The notes under the pieces are model-generated. The model was not told the DNA's origin. It saw nothing but the letters and a program-made list of their open reading frames with translations, and did no database searches. Shown here piece after piece: positions 1-4,776 of a stretch of 5,788 nt of DNA. This DNA is from Candidatus Bathyarchaeota archaeon. Lineage in GTDB: Archaea; Thermoproteota; Bathyarchaeia; Bathyarchaeales; Bathyarchaeaceae. Where the stretch lies: contig CP070828.1 in NCBI GenBank assembly GCA_020344715.1, positions 227,688 to 233,475 on the forward strand. Reading direction: 5' to 3'. Made by a program: the position numbers and the translations under genes. Positions within the stretch are counted from its first letter, which is position 1. Every line of letters starts with the position of its first letter.

Positions 1-194
1 AGAAGCTCGAGGTCAAAGAGCTGGACTACAATTTGAGCGCAGCACCACCACTATTCTGTATAGATCCCTATCTTTCATCGTTGCCGAGAAGCAAGAGAGA
101 AGAAGCACAGAGAGCATATAACAGGGCAGCTAACATGGTGAGCAAATACGGTGAAGTCTCGCCTCCTGCTCTATTGGTAAAAGCAACAAGGTAA
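1..194 (+). CDS. 3' end of an unrecognised protein gene (5' end outside window)
   Basis: Reading from base 3, the frame is open for 63 codons to a TAA at 192-194, while the other two + frames stop within about 120 bases, so this is probably the tail of a real gene. The visible peptide begins KLEVKELDYN, has a proline-rich stretch (AAPPLFCIDPYLSSLP), then a charged, probably helical segment (KREEAQRAYNRAANMV), and ends in a hydrophobic strand-like SPPALLVKATR. I do not recognise the family. A closing hydrophobic strand followed by a basic residue is common at the end of class I methyltransferases, but that is a weak analogy and not an assignment. The gene lies 46 bases upstream of the GrpB-family gene on the same strand, and no clear promoter separates them, so read-through transcription is possible. 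Confidence 0.6.
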   Translation, partial: KLEVKELDYNLSAAPPLFCIDPYLSSLPRSKREEAQRAYNRAANMVSKYGEVSPPALLVKATR

Positions 195-226
195 TCTATC
201 ATGACAGCAAGACTCAATTTTTGCGT

Positions 227-233
227 AGGAGGT
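227..233 (+). promoter_or_regulatory. strong Shine-Dalgarno site of the GrpB gene
   Basis: AGGAGGT lies seven bases before the ATG at 241. It is the most consensus-like ribosome binding site in the window and fixes the GrpB start. Confidence 0.8.
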
Positions 234-240
234 TTCAAGA

Positions 241-783
241 ATGAGTAGATCGGTCAAAATAGTGGATTACGACCTTCAGTGGCCTATCGTCTATGAAGAA
301 GAGAGGCATCGCATTCGTGAGGTTGTAGGAGATATCATTGCAGGAATCGAGCACATAGGAAGTACTTCTGTTCCCAACCTAGGAGCAAAACCGATAATTG
401 ACATAATGGTTGCGATTGACAAACTTGAGGATGCTGAAAAATGCATTAAACCTTTGCAGAAACTCCGCTATGAGTATCAGCCAGAACACGAAGCTGAAAT
501 GCCGGGAAGACGATTTTTTCGTAAAGGCAATCCTCCAAAGGAGCAGCATTACCATCTGCACATGGTTGAGTTAACAAGTGAGTTCTGGCAGAGACATCTA
601 CTGTTTCGTGATTACCTTCGAACTCATCCGGAAACGGCTCAAGAATACCACGAGTTGAAAAAACGACTGGCCGACAAGTATGGCGCCGACCGTGAAAGCT
701 ATACAGAAGCCAAGACCTCTTTCATCGAAGCTGTGCTCGAGGAGGCAAAAGCGGTACGACGCGTGCAATCTGGTGCTTGTTAG
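241..783 (+). CDS. GrpB family protein (UPF0157), nucleotidyltransferase-fold
   Basis: This 180-residue protein matches the GrpB/UPF0157 family (Pfam GrpB) along its whole length, and its size is normal for the family. Visible signatures are the opening V-x-x-Y-D-x-x-W-P (residues 5-15), the core EHIGSTSVPNLGAKPIIDI (37-55), a His cluster H103-Y-H105-L-H107, and the helix FRDYLRTHPETAQEY beginning near residue 122. The GSTS followed by D54 is the piece that resembles the glycine-serine/aspartate signature of nucleotidyltransferase folds, to which the family is assigned. The biochemical substrate of GrpB proteins is not established, so no reaction is claimed. The ATG start is supported by an AGGAGGT SD sequence at 227-233, seven bases upstream. 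The stop is 10 bases before the preferred start of the GNAT gene, implying a two-gene transcriptional unit. The protein looks cytoplasmic, with no signal peptide or membrane segment. Confidence 0.93.
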   Translation: MSRSVKIVDYDLQWPIVYEEERHRIREVVGDIIAGIEHIGSTSVPNLGAKPIIDIMVAIDKLEDAEKCIKPLQKLRYEYQPEHEAEMPGRRFFRKGNPPKEQHYHLHMVELTSEFWQRHLLFRDYLRTHPETAQEYHELKKRLADKYGADRESYTEAKTSFIEAVLEEAKAVRRVQSGAC

Positions 784-787
784 AGGG
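783..787 (+). promoter_or_regulatory. Shine-Dalgarno site that selects the TTG start of the GNAT gene
   Basis: GAGGG at 783-787 overlaps the last base of the GrpB stop codon and sits six bases before TTG at 794. The alternative in-frame starts, ATG 680 and GTG 773, have no comparable purine-rich site. This arrangement suggests that translation of the GNAT gene is coupled to termination of GrpB translation. Confidence 0.6.
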
Positions 788-793
788 AAACTC

Positions 794-1609
794 TTGACAA
801 AGATTGTGGCTCTCACGCATACTTTGGAGCCCATTTTCTGGGAACATATTAGCAGGGACATTCCCCATTTCTATTTCTTCGCTTTTGACTGGAAACACAA
901 CAGAGACAAAACGGAAATTCTCTTGGCTTTAGAAGGAAGTCGCATTGATGGAATGATGCTGGTTTACAATCAGAGCATTGTTCAGCTGAGAGGTTCTCAC
1001 AAAGCGGTGAGGGCACTTGTCGGAAACTTGAATCTGGAGAAAGTCGAACTGCAGGCTCTCGATCAGCATAAACAATGCATCCTCGAGAGGTATAGCCCAA
1101 CGTGGAGCCACCTGATGATGCTCATGACGCTCAACAAAGGAGAAGAACGGCTTCAGAAGACGCATCCGGTACAGGAGTTGAAGTTCTCAGATAGCGATCG
1201 AATAGCCGCCATAATGAGAGAAGCAGACCCAGAGTATTGGGGAGATCAAACTGGTCAACAGATTGTTGACAATATGAAGCAGAAGGTGACATGGCTCGGA
1301 ATAAAGGTTCGTGAAGAACTAGTCTCACTTGGTAGTGCTCGTTTGACCGAATGGGCAGGTGTTGTCGGCGTAGTTGCGACACAAAAGGCTCACAGAAACC
1401 GAGGGTATGCAACATCCATAGTGTCCGAGCTGGTGAAGCGAATTCTGGAGAACCAGCCAACTGCTCTCATCTATGTTCTGATGGAGAATCAGTCTGCAAT
1501 TCGAGCATATAGCAAGGTTGGATTCGAGCCCTACAGGCGATACTTTTTCATGAGAGGGGAAAGACGCAAGACTTCGAAGAAAACTGAGGACATGAACAGT
1601 ATGTTCTAA
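794..1609 (+). CDS. GNAT family N-acetyltransferase with an extra N-terminal domain
   Basis: Predicted acetyl-CoA-dependent N-acetyltransferase of 271 residues; the acceptor is unknown. The C-terminal half (about 129-271) is a GNAT domain. The beta-strand GVVGVVATQ leads into the acetyl-CoA pyrophosphate-binding motif H-R-N-R-G-Y-A-T (residues 200-207), followed by a helix. The late motif N232-Q-S-A-I-R-A-Y239-S-K-V-G-F is the usual GNAT ending, and Y239 is the probable general acid. The first 120 or so residues form a separate region (FWEHISRDIPHFYFF near the start) without a motif I can name; bipartite GNAT proteins of this length are common in archaea. I prefer TTG 794 because of the SD at 783-787. 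The open frame continues upstream to ATG 680, but that would add 38 basic, low-complexity residues read out of frame inside GrpB. The gene is convergent with the M55 peptidase gene. Confidence 0.88.
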   Translation: MTKIVALTHTLEPIFWEHISRDIPHFYFFAFDWKHNRDKTEILLALEGSRIDGMMLVYNQSIVQLRGSHKAVRALVGNLNLEKVELQALDQHKQCILERYSPTWSHLMMLMTLNKGEERLQKTHPVQELKFSDSDRIAAIMREADPEYWGDQTGQQIVDNMKQKVTWLGIKVREELVSLGSARLTEWAGVVGVVATQKAHRNRGYATSIVSELVKRILENQPTALIYVLMENQSAIRAYSKVGFEPYRRYFFMRGERRKTSKKTEDMNSMF

Positions 1610-1610
1610 A

Positions 1611-1650
1611 ACTGGAATGCCGTCACATGGCCATAAAGGCAGTTCACAGT
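1611..1650. terminator. imperfect dyad in the convergent gap, possible bidirectional terminator
   Basis: Nested inverted sequences share nearly one centre around base 1630: ACTG (1611-1614) with CAGT (1647-1650), TGCC (1618-1621) with GGCA (1638-1641), and the central palindrome ATGGCCAT (1627-1634). The segment fills the 46-base gap between two genes that end toward each other. There is no clear U-tract on either strand, so a termination role is only a positional inference. Confidence 0.25.
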
Positions 1651-1655
1651 TTATG

Positions 1656-2504
1656 TCATTTCAGATTTGCTAGAAGCGCTGATATCGAAGCAGCTGCGAG
1701 TGCTAGAAGCTCAAAGATTTTATATGCTTCAACCATATTGCTGGCTGCGTACTCTACTTTCAATCCGTCAATTCTGTGGACGGTAGGTAACAACTCAGCA
1801 ACGTCTGCGAAATGGCTTGCTAGGAAGGTCACACCGATATTCACCGGGTTCGTGGTTCGTAGTAACTTGGCTTTATCTGGTCTGAGATTTGCTACTGCTC
1901 TCCTAGTGGCTTTTCGAAGTTCCTTTTCGATTCTTGGCATGCTAGGACTTCTGGCTGAAGTTCTGCTCAAAGAACGTTTCAGAGTCACAGTTTCAGCCCA
2001 CGGTGCATAGCGCTCAACATCATCCTGTAGAAGGCTAGCTTCACCCGCAACCAATATAACGGGCACATTCAAGTCTCCAGCGGTGTAGGCATTTAGGAGA
2101 AATTCACTCGCCGGAATTCCATTTACTTCTATCTTGTTGATGGTTCCACTGCTGTAGGTATGATCAAACGAAGATTTTGCAGTTCCGAATTTTGCGTGAT
2201 ATCCCAAAAACAGAGCCACGTTGCATCCCTCTACCCCGGAAACCATACTGATGGGTCGAGGGTACCCCCTGATAATCTCTACATATTCAGGTAGATCATC
2301 AACCAAAAGGTTAACCATTGGTCCATGACTGTCTGCAATGACAATTTCGTCAAAACCGTTCCTATTCAGCTCTTCGGCCACTATCAGTGTGACTTTTGTG
2401 GCAATTTTCCTGGCTTCGTCATACAATGTACCCTTCAAACTCAAGTGGCCGGGGATGACTACGTAGGGCATGCCTTCGAGATCCACCGAAAGAAAGGCTT
2501 TCAC
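1656..2504 (-). CDS. M55 family (DppA-type) zinc aminopeptidase
   Basis: Predicted di-zinc metallopeptidase of family M55, whose founding member is the D-aminopeptidase DppA of Bacillus subtilis; it has 282 residues, a usual length. The signature S-x-D-x-E-G is present as SVDLEG at residues 6-11. Counting from GTG 2504, candidate metal ligands or active-site residues are D8, E10, H60 (in ADSHG), H103 (in GYHA), H115 (in DHTYSSG) and E134 (in NGIPASEF). These fall at or within one position of the DppA numbering as I recall it (Asp8, Glu10, His60, His104, Glu133). An in-frame GTG at 2519 also exists but lacks an SD and breaks this register. The protein is cytoplasmic, with no signal peptide. 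Likely substrates are short peptides with small or D-residues, but archaeal members are not characterised well enough to say. One deviation is a GE at 154-155, where I would expect GD. It is transcribed divergently from the DUF3795 gene. Confidence 0.93.
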   Translation of the reverse strand: MKAFLSVDLEGMPYVVIPGHLSLKGTLYDEARKIATKVTLIVAEELNRNGFDEIVIADSHGPMVNLLVDDLPEYVEIIRGYPRPISMVSGVEGCNVALFLGYHAKFGTAKSSFDHTYSSGTINKIEVNGIPASEFLLNAYTAGDLNVPVILVAGEASLLQDDVERYAPWAETVTLKRSLSRTSARSPSMPRIEKELRKATRRAVANLRPDKAKLLRTTNPVNIGVTFLASHFADVAELLPTVHRIDGLKVEYAASNMVEAYKIFELLALAAASISALLANLK

Positions 2505-2510
2505 GAATAT

Positions 2511-2515
2511 TCCCT
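2511..2515 (-). promoter_or_regulatory. Shine-Dalgarno site that selects GTG 2504 for the M55 gene
   Basis: On the - strand AGGGA precedes GTG 2504 by six bases. The upstream GTG at 2519 has no such site and is followed by only five extra codons. The choice makes the protein begin M-K-A-F-L-S-V-D-L-E-G, the normal M55 opening. Confidence 0.6.
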
Positions 2516-2538
2516 GCACTATGGTCTACGAAAAGTGC

Positions 2539-2544
2539 TTTAAA
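2539..2544 (-). promoter_or_regulatory. possible TATA box of the M55 gene
   Basis: TTTAAA, inside the palindrome CTTTAAAG, is centred about 26 bases upstream of base 2515 on the - strand. Transcription would then start at or just before the SD and give a leader of about 11 bases. That start would exclude GTG 2519, in agreement with the start choice. The upstream flank is not a strong BRE, so the call is tentative. Confidence 0.35.
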
Positions 2545-2649
2545 GGATTTGGATTTCTAGAACTGCGCTTGAAATATTGAGATTATTAATGAAGAGACGG
2601 GTGTAAACTAAGACACGCTAGAAAGAGGCAAACTGATTTCTGAATGCGC

Positions 2650-2657
2650 TTATATTT
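2650..2657 (+). promoter_or_regulatory. possible TATA box of the DUF3795 gene
   Basis: TTATATTT in the 221-base divergent intergenic region is the most TATA-like element ahead of the DUF3795 start. A transcript beginning about 26 bases downstream, near 2679, would carry a leader of roughly 45 bases that includes the SD AGGTGA at 2713-2718. The rest of the divergent region (2505-2725) shows no convincing gene. Confidence 0.35.
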
Positions 2658-2725
2658 CTTTGGGCGAGAAAGGCAGAAACTTGAAATACGTTGCATAGGA
2701 GAAATGCTAAGCAGGTGACTAAGAT

Positions 2726-3076
2726 ATGAGTAGAATTGTCGCCTATTGTGGGATAATCTGTTCTGATTGCCCAACTTTTAAGGCAACCAAAGCAAACGAT
2801 GATGGTGAAAGACAAAGAGTTGCTGAACAATGGACCAAACAGTACGGCAAGGAGTTCAGAGTGGAAGATATCAACTGTGATAGTTGTTTGACGAGGGGGC
2901 CGAGAACTTTCAGTCACTGCGAAGTCTGTGAGATGAGAAAGTGTGCTCGAGAAAGAAATGTCGAGAATTGTGCTCATTGTGATGAGTATGCCTGTGAAAG
3001 ACTGTCAAAGCTCTTCAATGAATATGAACCGGCAAAGGAAGTGTTAGATGAGATACGAGCATCTGCAAAGGGATGA
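2726..3076 (+). CDS. DUF3795 family cysteine-rich protein, probably metal-binding
   Basis: This 116-residue protein has the DUF3795 layout. It opens with Y-C8-G-I-I-C12-S-D-C15-P, a helical stretch with E34-Q-W follows, then C51-D-S-C54, H64-C65-E-V-C68, R-K-C73-A, and finally N-C82-A-H-C85-D-E-Y-A-C90. There are eleven cysteines in all, most in C-x2-C or C-x3-C spacing, which points to bound zinc or an iron-sulfur cluster; which one cannot be read from sequence. The family has no established function and is widespread in anaerobic bacteria and archaea. The ATG is supported by AGGTGA at 2713-2718, seven bases upstream. The protein has no signal peptide or membrane segment and is likely cytoplasmic. 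An 87-base gap separates it from the methyltransferase gene on the same strand, which could be co-transcribed. Confidence 0.9.
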   Translation: MSRIVAYCGIICSDCPTFKATKANDDGERQRVAEQWTKQYGKEFRVEDINCDSCLTRGPRTFSHCEVCEMRKCARERNVENCAHCDEYACERLSKLFNEYEPAKEVLDEIRASAKG

Positions 3077-3163
3077 TCAGCCAAGCTGTGAGCACAAGGA
3101 ATTCAGTTGTCATCCGCGAATTCTCGAAGAACCAAATATGAACCAAATGCTGGTTGAACTGCC

Positions 3164-3997
3164 ATGAAAGATACTGAAGTAGACAACATGGTGAAAGACT
3201 GGTTTGCAGCAACCTCGAGACATGAGTGGCGACGCTTGAAACAAGATCCGTACCACCAAATCGAATTCATCGTAACCCTGCATTTTCTCCACAAATACTT
3301 GCCAGAAGAGGGTCTAATCCTAGATGCGGGCGGTGGACCTGGAAGATACACAATAGAACTTGCCAAACAAGGCTACGATGTTGTATTGCTTGACCTAGTT
3401 CCTGAAATGTTGAAATTAGCGGAGCGAAAAGTGAAGCGAGCTGGTTTACGCAGAAGGGTCAAGCAAATCGTTGAAGGGTCTATTGAAGATTTGTCCATGT
3501 TTGGTGACGCGACCTTTGATGCTGTGCTTTGCTTGGGATCACCACTAGGACATATATTGAACCAAGCACGAAGAGAAAAGGCGGCTAGAGAACTCGTGCG
3601 CGTGGGAAGAAAGAATATACCGATATTCGCTTCGGTAATCAGCCGCTTGGGAGTGCTGAAGACGCTTCTGATCAGAATTCAACATGAGATGCGCTATGCA
3701 AAGCACCATCTAACAGTGGGTGATTATATTCCAGGTGCTCATGGGGAAGGATTTACGGCGGCTCACTGGTTCTTGCCAGAAGAGCTTTGCGACCTTTTTG
3801 AAGCTCAGGGTGTTGAGGTGTTGGAGATGATTGGCCTGGAAGGTCTATCTTCGCATTTTCAGAAAGAAACGAATCGGTTATACAAGGATGAGGAGAAATG
3901 GAGAATCTGGATGGAAGTCTTACTCGAGACTTGTACACATCCCGCTGTTGTGGGGGGTTCTGAGCATTTCCTGCTCGTTGGTAGGAAGATAGAATAG
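3164..3997 (+). CDS. class I SAM-dependent methyltransferase
   Basis: Predicted S-adenosylmethionine-dependent methyltransferase of 277 residues with a Rossmann-like core; the substrate is unknown. Motif I is I52-L-D-A-G-G-G-P-G60, which binds SAM. The acidic residue at the end of strand 2 is D77 in VVLLDLVPEM and should contact the ribose. E108-D109 in GSIEDL is in the position that usually contacts adenine, and FDAVLCLGSPLGH (118-130) forms strand 4 and the active-site loop. The part after about residue 150 (R-Y-A-K-H-H, GAHGEGF, HWFLPEEL, GLEGLSSH) is probably the substrate-recognition region, and the last strand is HFLLVGRK. An in-frame TGA at 3155-3157 makes ATG 3164 the earliest ATG. 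It has no good SD, so translation may be leaderless or coupled to an upstream ORF through the ATGA at 3164-3167. The protein is cytoplasmic. Confidence 0.9.
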   Translation: MKDTEVDNMVKDWFAATSRHEWRRLKQDPYHQIEFIVTLHFLHKYLPEEGLILDAGGGPGRYTIELAKQGYDVVLLDLVPEMLKLAERKVKRAGLRRRVKQIVEGSIEDLSMFGDATFDAVLCLGSPLGHILNQARREKAARELVRVGRKNIPIFASVISRLGVLKTLLIRIQHEMRYAKHHLTVGDYIPGAHGEGFTAAHWFLPEELCDLFEAQGVEVLEMIGLEGLSSHFQKETNRLYKDEEKWRIWMEVLLETCTHPAVVGGSEHFLLVGRKIE

Positions 3998-4043
3998 GTG
4001 CTAGTTGATCCGCGCGCGTCACAAAAGTGCAAGAGAGATCGTT

Positions 4044-4685
4044 ATGATAAAAGCAATAGTTTTTGATGTTGACGGAGTTTTGATAGACAGCAACAACATC
4101 ATCGTGGAAGCCTATCAGAAGACAGCGGAGAAGCTAGGACTGCGAATTCCATCGTCACGTGAAATCGTTGATTTGATGGGTAGACCCCTAGCTGAAATCG
4201 TGAGGACTCTTTGGGCGAAGTCGGATGCCAAACTGTACACGGAAGAGTACAGAAGCCTGTTCATGGATGAGACACTCGTTATTCCAGCAATAGAAGATGC
4301 TGTGAAAGCTGTGAGCGTGATGCGAGAGTCGGGGCTTAGATTCGGAGTGCTGTCAGGAAAGATGCGGTTCTTCATCAAGAAGCACTTGAGGGAAGCAGGA
4401 TTTGACATCAAATGGTTTGATACGATTGTTTCTTTCGAAACAACTAAGAAGCACAAACCGCATCCTGAGCCACTACTGTATGCGGTTAATCAACTTGGTG
4501 TGAAAACAGAAGAGACAGTATACGTCGGAGACTCGATATCTGACTACGAGTGCGCAAAAAATGCACAAGTCACGTACTTTGCGGTTCTAACAGGATCTTT
4601 AAAGAGAGAAGACCTGGAAAAGCTAGGAGTTAGAAACATAATAAATTCAGTTGCCGATTTACCTGAGCACTTGACAAAAATCTGA
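4044..4685 (+). CDS. HAD superfamily hydrolase (phosphoglycolate phosphatase-like)
   Basis: Predicted Mg-dependent phosphohydrolase of 213 residues with all four HAD motifs. Motif I is FDVDGVLID with nucleophile D8 and acid/base D10. Motif II is LSG with S104, motif III is K138 in KKHKPHPEP, and motif IV is YVGDSISD with D163 and D167. A helical cap, about residues 16-80, sits between motif I and the rest of the core (subclass I), as in phosphoglycolate and beta-phosphoglucomutase-like enzymes. The exact phosphate ester substrate cannot be told. ATG 4044 was chosen because the fold starts directly with MIKAIVFDVDG and GAGAG at 4033-4037 can serve as an SD. A TTG at 4005 would add 13 residues that are not part of the fold. 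The gene follows the methyltransferase by 46 bases on the same strand and is convergent with the channel gene. Confidence 0.92.
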   Translation: MIKAIVFDVDGVLIDSNNIIVEAYQKTAEKLGLRIPSSREIVDLMGRPLAEIVRTLWAKSDAKLYTEEYRSLFMDETLVIPAIEDAVKAVSVMRESGLRFGVLSGKMRFFIKKHLREAGFDIKWFDTIVSFETTKKHKPHPEPLLYAVNQLGVKTEETVYVGDSISDYECAKNAQVTYFAVLTGSLKREDLEKLGVRNIINSVADLPEHLTKI

Positions 4686-4694
4686 TTAGGTGGC

Positions 4695-4754
4695 GAAGGG
4701 GCAGACCCGAAAGGGCCTTCATCCTTTCGAGCGTAGCGTGAAGCGCAGTCAAAG
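4695..4754. repeat. GC-rich folded intergenic segment between convergent genes
   Basis: Two overlapping inverted repeats occur here. CGAAAGG (4708-4714) can pair with CCTTTCG (4723-4729) around an 8-base loop. Alternatively CTTT (4724-4727), GA (4729-4730) and GCGT (4731-4734) can pair with GCGC (4743-4746), TC (4749-4750) and AAAG (4751-4754), with small bulges. GAAGG (4695-4699) also complements CCTTC (4716-4720). No U-tract follows on either strand. The segment is richer in GC than the flanking genes. It may be a terminator, a small dispersed repeat or simply a folded 3' UTR; the sequence alone does not decide. Confidence 0.35.
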
Positions 4755-4776
4755 TAGCTAGTGGAGGTTCAAACGA

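Noticed and set aside
201..248. 15-codon ORF (ATG 201 to TAG 246-248) overlapping the GrpB start, a possible leader peptide
   Set aside because: It has no SD of its own, contains the strong GrpB SD, and shows no regulatory codon run; its length is within chance.
680..793. N-terminal extension of the GNAT protein from ATG 680
   Set aside because: It lies wholly inside the GrpB coding frame apart from the last bases, lacks an SD, and translates to a basic, non-conserved-looking sequence; TTG 794 has a good SD.
1627..2010. 127-codon + strand ORF opposite the M55 gene
   Set aside because: It is the mirror of the M55 coding strand, which carries all the metal-ligand motifs of a known family; the antisense frame has no recognisable motif.
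3100..3122. GAATTC appearing twice (in 3099-3105 and 3118-3123 neighbourhood) as a possible repeat or operator
   Set aside because: The shared sequence is only the six-base palindrome with short flanks, which is expected by chance in an A/T-rich spacer.
3103..3366. Antisense ORFs opposite the start of the methyltransferase gene
   Set aside because: They overlap the conserved SAM-binding motif I of the real gene on the other strand and have no family features.
4005..4043. Upstream TTG start for the HAD hydrolase
   Set aside because: Although AGGTG precedes it, the 13 added residues fall before the first core strand of the fold, and HAD proteins typically begin at the MIKAIVFDVDG segment.
4766..4774. 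GGTTCAAAC resembling the T-loop of a tRNA
   Set aside because: The flanking five bases on each side (GGAGG and GACTA) do not pair, and no acceptor, D or anticodon arm can be built around it.
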